Shown here one piece after another: positions 1 to 6,249 of a DNA stretch of 9,269 nucleotides. The position numbers and the translations under genes were made by a program. Source of the stretch: Dehalococcoidales bacterium (GTDB lineage Bacteria > Chloroflexota > Dehalococcoidia > Dehalococcoidales > Fen-1064); NCBI GenBank assembly GCA_028713395.1, contig JAQTOJ010000071.1, forward strand, positions 1 through 9,269, read 5' to 3'. The number at the start of each line of letters is the position of its first letter. The first letter of the stretch is position 1. A model generated the notes under the pieces. It was not told the origin of the DNA. It did no database searches and saw only the letters and a list, made by a program, of their open reading frames with translations.

Positions 1-321
1 ATCGCGGGTCAAGAGGCCGCTCTGGCGGAGTTTGAGTTTATTTTCTTCATTGGCATGTAACAGCGCGCGGGCGACGCCCATGCAGATGGCATCGGCCTGG
101 CCGGTGATACCGCCGCCGGAGACTTTGACCACGACATTGTATTTGCTCAGGGTATCCGTGACCACCAGAGGACGGGTGATGGCGTAGCGGTATTCGGTGC
201 GGGTGAACCGCTCTTCATAGGGCGTGCCGTTAACAACGATAGCGCCTTTGCCCGCCATCAAGCGGACGCGCGCCACCGATTCTTTTCTTCTGCCTGTGCC
301 GTAATAATACTTTTCTTCCAT
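1..321 (-). CDS. rpsI: 30S ribosomal protein S9, C-terminus cut by window edge
   Basis: S9 is a small-subunit protein whose C-terminal tail reaches toward the P-site tRNA. The first 107 residues are visible; about 25 (the basic tail) lie beyond position 1, since the family is usually about 130 aa. The start is ATG at 321-319, with GAGAGG five bases upstream. Family marks are GTGRRKESVARVR at residues 8-20, a glycine-rich VSGGGITGQ at 67-75, and SGLLTRD at 101-107. Residues 75-87 read QADAICMGVARAL, whereas bacterial S9 usually reads close to QAGAIRHGIARAL, so three normally conserved positions (77, 80, 81) differ. It follows rplM by 12 bases, the universal rplM-rpsI pairing. The identity is secure; only the 3' end is missing. 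Confidence 0.97.
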   Translation of the reverse strand, partial: MEEKYYYGTGRRKESVARVRLMAGKGAIVVNGTPYEERFTRTEYRYAITRPLVVTDTLSKYNVVVKVSGGGITGQADAICMGVARALLHANEENKLKLRQSGLLTRD

Positions 322-333
322 GAATTCCTCTCT

Positions 334-783
334 TTAATTAGCTGCCGGTGCGGTGGTTTTGGCGGTCTTTTCTTTTTTCAAGGTGTAAGGGTGAGTTTCG
401 CCGGTGAAGACGCGCAGCCGCTTCATCATTTTGGCGTTCAAGAGGTTGCGGGGCAGCATCCCTTTCACCGCGTGTTCAATCACCTGTTCCGGTTTCGTTT
501 CCATCAACTTGTCAAGACTGATGGTCTTGAGCCCGCCCGGATATCCGGAGTGCCGGTAGTACATTTTCTGTTCGCCTTTCTTGCCGGTGAATTTGATCTT
601 TTCGGCATTGATGACGACCACGAAATCACCGACATCGGCGTTCCTGGCGAACATGGCTTTGTGCTTACCCATTAACAGGGTGGCGATGCGGGTGGAAAGT
701 TTGCCCAGGACCTCATCCTTGGCATCGATCACGTGCCATTCCCGTTTGATTTCACTGGCTTTGGGACTGTAAGTTTTCATCAT
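334..783 (-). CDS. rplM: 50S ribosomal protein L13
   Basis: L13 is an early-assembly large-subunit protein that binds 23S rRNA. The 149 aa product has the family layout: KREWHVIDAKDEVLGKLST near residues 13-31, KHKAMFARNADVGDFVVVINAEK near 41-63, the KFTGKKGEQKMYYRHSGYPGG block near 64-84, and GMLPRNLLNAKMMKRLRVFTG near 108-128. The tail is Lys/Ala/Thr-rich. Two ATGs stand in tandem, at 783-781 and 780-778. The first overlaps the truA stop (TGA at 782-780) by 4 bases and lies 7 bases after GAGG at 794-791; the second would be 10 bases away. Family members usually begin with a single Met before the KTY-like residues, so the second ATG is possible and differs by one residue. Translation is probably coupled to truA. 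Confidence 0.97.
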   Translation of the reverse strand: MMKTYSPKASEIKREWHVIDAKDEVLGKLSTRIATLLMGKHKAMFARNADVGDFVVVINAEKIKFTGKKGEQKMYYRHSGYPGGLKTISLDKLMETKPEQVIEHAVKGMLPRNLLNAKMMKRLRVFTGETHPYTLKKEKTAKTTAPAAN

Positions 784-1598
784 TTCATTTCCTCAAATGT
801 CTGGGGATAATTTACTTTAACCAGCGTCAAGCCGCAGGCCGGCAGGGTAGGCCCCGCCAACCCGGGTTGTCTGGCTTTTATAATCGACTCTAATTCGTTC
901 AAATTCATTTTACCGGATCCAATCTGCCACAGGATGCCGGCGGTATTTCTGACCTGGTGGCGGATAAAGGCATTGGCCACGATGGTGAAGACCACCAGGT
1001 TATCTCTTTTAGTTACTTCAGCGCGGTAGATATGCCGTACCGTGCTCTTTTCCGGCTCGTCGCCAATCTCGCTGGCAAAGGAGGCGAAATCCTGCGTGCC
1101 GAGGAGCAGACGGCAGGCGGCATTCATGGATTCGATATCCAGTTCGCCGTAAATGCGGTGGGCGTAGCGGCTGAGCAGGGGCGAGCGCGTGCGGCTGTTA
1201 ATGAAATTATAGGTGTATTCGCGGCTGGCCGCCAGGCGCCGGGCATCGAAATCGGTTTTTACCGGATAAGCGGCTTTGACCGCAATATCTTGAGGCAAGT
1301 GATAATTCAAACCGTGGACAAAAGCTTCCACGGGCATGGCGGCAGTGGTTTTGAAACTGACCACCTGGCCAACGGCATGGACGCCGGTATCGGTGCGGCT
1401 GGACGCGGAAATCCGGATAGTCTCCCCGGTGAGGGCTTTGAGAGCCTTCTCCAGTTCGCTCTGGATAGTGGGCTGATTCGCCTGCAACTGGAAGCCGAAA
1501 TAATTGGCGCCGTCATATTCCACCACCAGGGCGTACCTGAGGGCGGTGGAGACGTTTTCCAGACTATCCATTAATGGATTGCTCGCGGCCAGGACCAT
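780..1598 (-). CDS. truA: tRNA pseudouridine(38-40) synthase TruA
   Basis: TruA converts uridines 38, 39 and 40 of the tRNA anticodon stem-loop to pseudouridine in the cytoplasm. The 272 aa product shows the N-terminal VVEYDGANYFGFQLQ (residues 25-39), the catalytic motif SSRTDTGVHAVGQVVSF (66-82) with the expected nucleophile Asp70, FDARRLAASREYTYNF in the middle, and FIRHQVRNTAGIL near residues 212-224. The ATG at 1598-1596 touches the rplQ stop codon (TAA at 1601-1599) without a spacer, and its Shine-Dalgarno is weak and distant. A second in-frame ATG at codon 10 (1571-1569) would give a length nearer to compact family members such as E. coli TruA, but has no clear ribosome site. The start is therefore less sure than the identity. 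A modification enzyme between L17 and L13 is a known arrangement. Confidence 0.95.
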   Translation of the reverse strand: MVLAASNPLMDSLENVSTALRYALVVEYDGANYFGFQLQANQPTIQSELEKALKALTGETIRISASSRTDTGVHAVGQVVSFKTTAAMPVEAFVHGLNYHLPQDIAVKAAYPVKTDFDARRLAASREYTYNFINSRTRSPLLSRYAHRIYGELDIESMNAACRLLLGTQDFASFASEIGDEPEKSTVRHIYRAEVTKRDNLVVFTIVANAFIRHQVRNTAGILWQIGSGKMNLNELESIIKARQPGLAGPTLPACGLTLVKVNYPQTFEEMK

Positions 1599-1952
1599 TT
1601 ATTTCACCAGCTCCAATTGTACGATGGGCGCGCTATCGCCCAGTCTCGGCCCGATTTTAGTAAGACGGGTATAACCGCCTTTCCTATCGGCGTAACGGGT
1701 CGCCAGCTCGTTGAACAGCTTTTCGGTGACTTTGGTATCGAACACAACCGCCGTGGCGGCGCGGCGGGCCGTAACATCGCCCTTTTTGCCCAGGGTGATC
1801 ATTTTTTCCGCCAGACCGCGCACCTGTTTGGCCTTGGCTTCGGTGGTGGTCACTTTTTCATAGTTCAAGAGGTCGGTGACCAGATTGCGCTGTAAGAGTG
1901 CTCTGTGTCCCGAGGAGCGGGCTAACCTTCTACCGTGTAATTTAAGTCCCAT
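1599..1952 (-). CDS. rplQ: 50S ribosomal protein L17
   Basis: L17 is a bacterial-specific large-subunit protein located near the exit of the peptide tunnel. The 117 aa product matches the usual core length. It has the GRRLARSSGHRALLQRNLVTDLL block (residues 7-29), EKVTTTEAKAKQVRGLAEKMI (32-52), the helix FNELATRYADRKGGYTR, and the C-terminal IGPRLGDSAPIVQLELV. The start ATG at 1952-1950 has AGGTGG about six bases upstream. The N-terminus MGLKLHGRR replaces the more familiar MRHRK-type start. It is 36 bases after rpoA, the largest intergenic gap in the window, in which I see only the ribosome site and no hairpin or promoter. The standard partner of rpoA at the end of the alpha operon. Confidence 0.97.
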   Translation of the reverse strand: MGLKLHGRRLARSSGHRALLQRNLVTDLLNYEKVTTTEAKAKQVRGLAEKMITLGKKGDVTARRAATAVVFDTKVTEKLFNELATRYADRKGGYTRLTKIGPRLGDSAPIVQLELVK

Positions 1953-1988
1953 GGTTTTCCACCTGTATTTTAATTTCTCATTAGCGGG

Positions 1989-2981
1989 TTATTTTTCAGA
2001 ATCCGCTTCGTCTTCATCGGTTTCGGCGGCAGCATCATAATCCACCGAATCCGCAGTCTTTAATGTCAAGCCCAGTTCGCTGAGACGTTCTTCCAGTTCC
2101 TGCAGCGATTTGATACCGAAGTTACGCAGGGTCATCAACCCTTTTTCACCGCGGGTGACAATTTCACCTACGGTGGTGATGTTGCCGCGCCGCAGGCAGT
2201 TCATGGTGCGCACGGAAAGGTTGAGTTGTTCCACCGGCATATTGAAATGCTCGTTGGAAATGGCCGCGCCAGCGGTTTCTTTTTCCACTTTTACGTCAGC
2301 CACGTGCCCGAAGCTGGTGAACGGAATCAGCAGCTCGTGCAAAGTCTGGGCGCTACGGCTCAAGGCATCATTGGCTTCCATCGTGCCATCCGTCCAGATT
2401 TCCAGATATAACCTTTCGAGGCTGGTTTCCTGCCCGAGGTGCAGCGGTTCGATGATGTAGTTGACCTTTCTGACCGGGGTGAAAATAGCATCGATGGGGA
2501 TCACATCCACCGGTAAACTTTCAGCGGCTACGGCCTGTTTGAAGCCCACGCCCAGTTCCACGTCAAATTCGACATAGAGTTTGGCGTTTTTGGAATCGAG
2601 CGTCGCCAGGTACAGTTCGGGATTGATAATATCAAAATCCGCTGAAGGTTTGATATCGGCGGCGGTGACTCTACCTTCGCCGGTGATATCCAGGAATAAT
2701 TTCCCGGGTTTATCGGTGAGGGCTTTAATTCTAATAGCTTTGACATTAAGCAAAAACTCAATGACATCTTCTTTGACGTGCGGGATGGCGGTGAATTCAT
2801 GGTGCACGCCATCGATCTTCACATGGGTAATGGCGGCGCCGGGGAGATGCCCCAGCATGACGCGCCGCAGGGAATTGCCCAGGGTAACACCAAAACCGTT
2901 CTCCAGCGGTTCGGCCACGAACCGTCCGAAGTTTTCGCGGGTTTCTACATTTTGAATTTTAGGAATTACTGAAAGTGACAA
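1989..2981 (-). CDS. rpoA: DNA-directed RNA polymerase subunit alpha
   Basis: The alpha subunit dimerises to nucleate RNA polymerase assembly, and its C-terminal domain contacts UP elements and activators. The 330 aa product is full length. The N-terminal domain has FGRFVAEPLENGFGVTLGNSLRRVML at residues 19-44, including the conserved GxTLGNSLRR assembly region. The alpha-CTD starts near residue 248 (MPVEQLNLSVRTMNCLRR) and holds Arg258, the counterpart of E. coli Arg265, and the NFGIKSLQELEERL helix. E. coli Lys271 is Arg here. The end is an acidic tail (ETDEDEADSEK). The start is TTG at 2981-2979: no ATG or GTG fits the family N-terminus, and a perfect AAGGAGG lies six bases upstream. It follows rpsD by 11 bases. 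Confidence 0.98.
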   Translation of the reverse strand: MSLSVIPKIQNVETRENFGRFVAEPLENGFGVTLGNSLRRVMLGHLPGAAITHVKIDGVHHEFTAIPHVKEDVIEFLLNVKAIRIKALTDKPGKLFLDITGEGRVTAADIKPSADFDIINPELYLATLDSKNAKLYVEFDVELGVGFKQAVAAESLPVDVIPIDAIFTPVRKVNYIIEPLHLGQETSLERLYLEIWTDGTMEANDALSRSAQTLHELLIPFTSFGHVADVKVEKETAGAAISNEHFNMPVEQLNLSVRTMNCLRRGNITTVGEIVTRGEKGLMTLRNFGIKSLQELEERLSELGLTLKTADSVDYDAAAETDEDEADSEK

Positions 2982-2987
2982 ATCACT

Positions 2988-2994
2988 CCTCCTT
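2988..2994 (-). promoter_or_regulatory. Strong Shine-Dalgarno deciding the TTG start of rpoA
   Basis: The minus strand reads AAGGAGG, then six bases (AGTGAT), then TTG. The site overlaps the rpsD stop codon (TAA at 2995-2993). A near-perfect anti-16S match probably compensates for the weak start codon and links rpoA translation to rpsD termination. Confidence 0.85.
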
Positions 2995-3616
2995 ACCGTG
3001 AGTAGTACTCAACGATGCTCTGGCCGTCAAATTTGATACTGGCGTCATCAAGCATGGGTTGCGTTACTACTGTCCCGACCAGTTTGGCTTTGTCCAGGGT
3101 CAACCAGGCTGGTACGGTTTTGGATTTAATATCTTCGAGCAGCGCTTTGAAATATTCGCTCTTCATGCTGGCTTCTCTGACCGCGATGATATCGTTTTCT
3201 TTGACCATATAGGAAGCCACGCTGACTTTTTTGCCGTTGACGTTGATATGGCCGTGCAGCACGATCTGTCTGGACTGGGCGCGGGAATCACCGAAGCCCA
3301 GCCGGTAGACGACGTTATCCAGCCGTTTTTCCAGGATTACTTTCAAGTTATCGCCGGTGACGCCGGGCTCTTTAGCAGCCTGGGCGAAGAAGCGGCGGAA
3401 CTGTCTTTCAAAGACACCGTAGCTATAGCGCGCTTTCTGCTTTTCGATCAGTTGCACGCCGCGTTCCGAGAGACGGCGGCGGCGGCCGCGGGTGGAGGGG
3501 GCTTTGCGTTTGCGGTCGATGGCGCATTTCGGCGTCATGCAGCGCGAGCCCTTTAACATTAACTTGTCGTTACAGCGGCGACAGAGGTGACAAACTGAAC
3601 CTAGATACCTTGCCAT
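2993..3616 (-). CDS. rpsD: 30S ribosomal protein S4 (zinc-binding form)
   Basis: S4 is a primary 16S rRNA binder that starts 30S assembly; in E. coli it also represses the alpha operon and takes part in rRNA antitermination. The 207 aa product has four likely zinc ligands near the N-terminus, Cys9, Cys12, Cys26 and Cys31 (plus an extra Cys15), so it is the zinc-containing paralogue type. A basic GRRRRLSERGVQL patch and the YGVFERQFRRFF helix follow. The S4 RNA-binding domain runs from about residue 97 (RLDNVVYRLGFGDSRAQSRQ) through HGHINVNGKKV to about residue 155. The ATG at 3616-3614 has AAGGAAGG just upstream, overlapping the end of rpsK. It sits 10 bases after rpsK, the usual S13-S11-S4-alpha order. 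Confidence 0.98.
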   Translation of the reverse strand: MARYLGSVCHLCRRCNDKLMLKGSRCMTPKCAIDRKRKAPSTRGRRRRLSERGVQLIEKQKARYSYGVFERQFRRFFAQAAKEPGVTGDNLKVILEKRLDNVVYRLGFGDSRAQSRQIVLHGHINVNGKKVSVASYMVKENDIIAVREASMKSEYFKALLEDIKSKTVPAWLTLDKAKLVGTVVTQPMLDDASIKFDGQSIVEYYSR

Positions 3617-3626
3617 ATTCCCTTCC

Positions 3627-4019
3627 TTATACCCTTCTTCTCTTGGGAGGACGGCAACCGTTATGCGGAATAGGCGTCACATCCTTGATACTGAGGATAA
3701 TCATACCGGCAGCCTGCAAAGCGCGGATGGCGGCTTCGCGTCCGCTGCCCGGACCTTTGACGAACACATCCAGTTGTTTTACACCGTAGCTGGATGATTT
3801 TTTCACGGCATCCTGGGCGGCCATTTGCGCGGCGTAGGGGGTGCCCTTACGGGAACCCTTGAAACCCACCGTGCCGGAGCTGCCCCACCCGAGGACATTG
3901 CCCGTCGGGTCGGTGATGGTGACGATAGTGTTGTTAAACGACGACTGGATGAATACTTTACCAGCCGGTATTATTTTACGTTCTTTTCTCTTGGCTTTTG
4001 TTTTTTTTGGTGCGGCCAT
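3627..4019 (-). CDS. rpsK: 30S ribosomal protein S11
   Basis: S11 lies on the 30S platform near the mRNA exit and the Shine-Dalgarno helix. The 130 aa product is typical in length. A lysine-rich start is followed by VFIQSSFNNTIVTITDPTGN (residues 22-41), the GFKGSRKGTPYAAQMAAQDA block (53-72), VKGPGSGREAAIRALQAAGM, and the near-invariant C-terminus DVTPIPHNGCRPPKRRRV. The ATG at 4019-4017 has GGAGG about five bases upstream. The 26-base gap after rpsM holds only the stop-proximal bases and this ribosome site. Nothing unusual was seen. Confidence 0.98.
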   Translation of the reverse strand: MAAPKKTKAKRKERKIIPAGKVFIQSSFNNTIVTITDPTGNVLGWGSSGTVGFKGSRKGTPYAAQMAAQDAVKKSSSYGVKQLDVFVKGPGSGREAAIRALQAAGMIILSIKDVTPIPHNGCRPPKRRRV

Positions 4020-4045
4020 TTTACCTCCGATATGTTCAGACTTAT

Positions 4046-4435
4046 TTATTTCTTAGTGGCGCCGCGCTTCTTACCTCTACCGGCAACGGTCTTCTTGGCG
4101 CCTTTGCGGGTGCGGGCGTTGGTGCGCGTGCGTTGGCCTCTCAACGGCAGATTGCGGCGGTGGCGGGTGCCGCGGTAGGACCCGATCTCCATGAGACGCT
4201 TGATATTCATGTTGACTTCTTTGCGTAAGTCACCTTCGATCGTGAATTCTTTATCGATGACTTCACGGATTTTGCCCAGTTCGGCTTCCGTCAGGTCATC
4301 GGCTTTGGTTTCGGGGCTAATAGCGGTCTGTTCCAGAATTTTCTGGCTGGTTTTCGGCCCGATACCGTAAATGTACTGTAATGATACCCAGATCTGTTTT
4401 TCTCTAGGAATATCTACCCCGGCGATACGCGGCAT
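4046..4435 (-). CDS. rpsM: 30S ribosomal protein S13
   Basis: S13 is in the 30S head and forms bridges to the large subunit; its C-terminal tail nears the tRNAs. The 129 aa product begins PRIAGVDIPREKQIWVSLQYIYGIG (residues 2-26), which contains the helix-two-turn-helix start, and ends with the basic NLPLRGQRTRTNARTRKGAKK tail. The ATG at 4435-4433 follows AAGGGAGGGG with five spacer bases. Those spacer bases hold another ATG (4440-4438), in another frame and too close to the Shine-Dalgarno. The gap to rpmJ is only 21 bases, too short for an alpha-operon S4-binding pseudoknot of the E. coli type in the intergenic space. Confidence 0.98.
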   Translation of the reverse strand: MPRIAGVDIPREKQIWVSLQYIYGIGPKTSQKILEQTAISPETKADDLTEAELGKIREVIDKEFTIEGDLRKEVNMNIKRLMEIGSYRGTRHRRNLPLRGQRTRTNARTRKGAKKTVAGRGKKRGATKK

Positions 4436-4456
4436 AGCATCCCCTCCCTTTTCTCT

Positions 4457-4570
4457 TTAACCTTGTCTCTGTTTGTGTTTGGGGCGCGTGCAGATGATAC
4501 GCACAACCCCGTGGCGTCTGATAACTTTGCAGTTCTCACACCTGACTTTAACTGATGCTCTAACTTTCAT
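4457..4570 (-). CDS. rpmJ: 50S ribosomal protein L36 (zinc-binding form)
   Basis: L36 is the smallest large-subunit protein and is located near the peptidyl transferase region. The minus-strand reading from 4570 gives 37 aa, starting MKVRASVKVRCENC and ending CTRPKHKQRQG, followed by TAA at 4459-4457. The zinc ligands Cys11, Cys14, Cys27 and His32 are all present, so this is the zinc-requiring form. The Shine-Dalgarno AAGGA at 4580-4576 overlaps the infA stop codon. The infA-rpmJ-rpsM order is the standard one at the spc-alpha boundary. The gene is short but unmistakable. Confidence 0.97.
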   Translation of the reverse strand: MKVRASVKVRCENCKVIRRHGVVRIICTRPKHKQRQG

Positions 4571-4579
4571 TGTTTTCCT

Positions 4580-4798
4580 TCACTTGAACCTGTAAGTAAT
4601 TCTACCACGAGTTAAATCGTACGGGGACAGTTCGATCAAAACTCTGTCCCCCGGTAAAATCCTGATATAATTGACTCTCATCTTGCCGGAGATATGAGCA
4701 AGCACCGTGTGCGCGTTTGCCAGTTGTACGCGGAACATGGCATTCGGCAGCGATTCCTGCACGACACCCTCGACCTCGATCGTCTCCTTTTTCGCCAT
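4580..4798 (-). CDS. infA: Translation initiation factor IF-1
   Basis: IF-1 binds the 30S A site during initiation, together with IF-2 and IF-3. The 72 aa product is the exact usual length: a single OB fold with IEVEGVVQESLPNAMFRVQL (residues 7-26), HTVLAHISGKMRVNYIRILPGDRV (29-52), and the invariant end ELSPYDLTRGRITYRFK. The ATG at 4798-4796 lies just after AAGGAGA, which begins next to the map stop codon. It is 11 bases after map and 9 bases before rpmJ. Location between map and rpmJ is the common arrangement outside Gammaproteobacteria, where infA is separate. Confidence 0.98.
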   Translation of the reverse strand: MAKKETIEVEGVVQESLPNAMFRVQLANAHTVLAHISGKMRVNYIRILPGDRVLIELSPYDLTRGRITYRFK

Positions 4799-4809
4799 AA
4801 TCTCCTTGA

Positions 4810-5577
4810 TTAAGCCCGGGTCAGCACTTCGGCTTCCCCGTCCGTGATGGCTACCGTATCTTCAAAATGGGCGGACAGGCTGCCATCTTGAGTGCGCACT
4901 GTCCATTTGTTGTCATCTACCATGGTTTCCCATCTCCCGATGTTCACCATCGGTTCCAGCGCCAGCGTCATCCCCTTGATGAGTTTGGGACCGTGTCCCT
5001 GCATTAATCCCAGTATGGATTTGGTGCTGTTGGGTACCTGGGGGTCTTCGTGCATTTGCCTGCCGATGCCGTGACCGGTGTATTCCCTGACCAGCGAATA
5101 GCCTAGTGGTTCTGCGTAGGCTTCTATGGCAGCGGTGATATCACCCAGCCGGGCGCCGGCTTTAGCAGCAGCAATACCTGCTTTCAATGCGGCCGCGGTT
5201 GTTTCCAGTAACCTCCTTGCTTCAGGGCTGATCATCCCCACGCCCACGGTTCGTGCGGCATCTCCCTGAAACCCTTTGTAGATAACCCCAAAATCTAACG
5301 ATACGATATCGCCTTCATTGAGTATTCTTTTCCCCGGTATCCCGTGGACGATTTCATCGTTCACGGAGACGCATAAGCTGGCGGGGTACCCGTGATAGCC
5401 TTTAAAGGAAGGCTTGGCGCCCAGTTTTATTGCCTCATCAGCGGCAATCTTATCCAAATCTTCTGTGCGCATCCCGGGGCGAACACTTTCTATTAACTTG
5501 TTAAGCACGGCAGCGGTAATTCTCCCTGCCTCGCGCATCAGCGCGATCTCGGCATCCGATTTGATGATGATGCTCAT
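4810..5577 (-). CDS. map: Type I methionine aminopeptidase
   Basis: This cytoplasmic metalloenzyme removes the initiator Met from new proteins when the second residue is small. The 255 aa product is a compact pita-bread fold without an N-terminal zinc-finger extension. All expected residues are visible: the metal ligands Asp95 (SLDFG), Asp106 (FQGDAARTV), His169 (TGHGIGRQMHEDP), Glu208 (LALEPM) and Glu239 (AHFEDT), and the substrate-contact residues His78 and His176. The ATG at 5577-5575 overlaps the adk stop codon by four bases (ATGA), and its own Shine-Dalgarno is weak (GGACGGA), so translation is probably coupled to adk. The adk-map pair between secY and infA is classical. Confidence 0.97.
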   Translation of the reverse strand: MSIIIKSDAEIALMREAGRITAAVLNKLIESVRPGMRTEDLDKIAADEAIKLGAKPSFKGYHGYPASLCVSVNDEIVHGIPGKRILNEGDIVSLDFGVIYKGFQGDAARTVGVGMISPEARRLLETTAAALKAGIAAAKAGARLGDITAAIEAYAEPLGYSLVREYTGHGIGRQMHEDPQVPNSTKSILGLMQGHGPKLIKGMTLALEPMVNIGRWETMVDDNKWTVRTQDGSLSAHFEDTVAITDGEAEVLTRA

Positions 5578-6239
5578 CTATTCCGTCCGGGTTTCCCCTT
5601 CTTGATGGCATCCAGAATACGTTTTCTAATATCGGTCATGCCGCCTTCACCATTGACTTCGGTCAGCTTGCCGGTTTTGGTGTAATAATCGATCAAGGGA
5701 GCCGTCTGAGCGTGGAAAACGCCCAGCCTGGCTTTGATGGTTTCCGGCACGTCATCGGCGCGCTGGTACAATTCCCCGCTGCACTTATCGCAGACACCTT
5801 TTACCTTGGGCGGCGAGGCCACTTCATGGTAAGGGGTCTGGCATTTGCGGCAGATCCAGCGGCCGCCGAGCCGTTTCATGAGTTCGGTATCCGCTACTTT
5901 GATATAAATAACATAATCTATGGCTTTTTTCTGCTGCGCCAAAGCTTTATCCAGCGCTTCGGCCTGCGCCAGCGTGCGGGGGAAACCATCCAGTATCACG
6001 CCCTGGGCGCAATCCGCCTGCCCGATTCTTTCCAGCAGCATGGCTACGGTAATTTCATCCGGCACGAGTTGGCCTTTTTCCATGTACTCTTTGGCTTTCA
6101 TGCCCAGCGCCGTGCCCTTTTTCTGGGCATCACGGAACATATCGCCGGTAGCGATGTGGGCTAACTGCAGCTCTTTGGCGACTTCCGCCGCCTGTGTTCC
6201 TTTGCCCGCGCCGGGGGCGCCGAGAAATACTACGTACAC
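5574..6239 (-). CDS. adk: Adenylate kinase, long form with zinc LID
   Basis: Adenylate kinase interconverts ATP plus AMP and two ADP. The 221 aa product has the P-loop GAPGAGKGT (residues 7-15), the AMP-site TGDMFR (31-36), GFPRT (85-89), and the LID domain near 125-163. The LID holds Cys130, Cys133, Cys150 and Cys153, the four-Cys zinc site typical of Gram-positive and many other bacteria but absent from E. coli. The start is GTG at 6239-6237: the family N-terminus (VYVVFLGAPG) begins there, no ATG is near, and GGAG lies five bases upstream. The gap from secY is 8 bases. It overlaps map by four bases. Confidence 0.97.
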   Translation of the reverse strand: MYVVFLGAPGAGKGTQAAEVAKELQLAHIATGDMFRDAQKKGTALGMKAKEYMEKGQLVPDEITVAMLLERIGQADCAQGVILDGFPRTLAQAEALDKALAQQKKAIDYVIYIKVADTELMKRLGGRWICRKCQTPYHEVASPPKVKGVCDKCSGELYQRADDVPETIKARLGVFHAQTAPLIDYYTKTGKLTEVNGEGGMTDIRKRILDAIKKGKPGRNR

Positions 6240-6243
6240 GTTT

Positions 6244-6249
6244 TCTCCT
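6244..6249 (-). promoter_or_regulatory. Shine-Dalgarno deciding the GTG start of adk
   Basis: The minus strand reads TAGGAGAAAACGTG. The TAG is the secY stop codon (6250-6248), and AGGAGA overlaps it. The five bases between GGAG and GTG are a good spacing and support the GTG start. Confidence 0.8.

Noticed and set aside
957..1574. A 205-codon open frame on the plus strand opposite truA
   Set aside because: It is fully antisense to an intact, well-conserved truA, has no recognisable protein family features, and is explained by codon bias of the minus-strand gene.
1953..1988. Possible regulatory element or promoter in the 36-base rpoA-rplQ gap
   Set aside because: I see only the rplQ Shine-Dalgarno and AT-rich spacer; no convincing -35/-10 pair or hairpin is present.
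3474..3495. GC-rich run of GGC/CGC triplets that resembles a simple repeat
   Set aside because: It encodes the conserved arginine-rich patch GRRRR of S4 in frame, so it is coding sequence rather than a repeat element.
3059..3556. A 165-codon plus-strand open frame opposite rpsD
   Set aside because: It is a shadow of the conserved rpsD reading frame; its Ala/Gly/Phe-rich translation mirrors Arg/Lys-rich S4 codons and matches no known protein.
4412..4440. Upstream out-of-frame ATG before rpsM, opening an eight-codon frame that ends inside rpsM
   Set aside because: It lies almost on top of the Shine-Dalgarno, too close for efficient initiation, while the true rpsM ATG has correct spacing. Likely coincidental.
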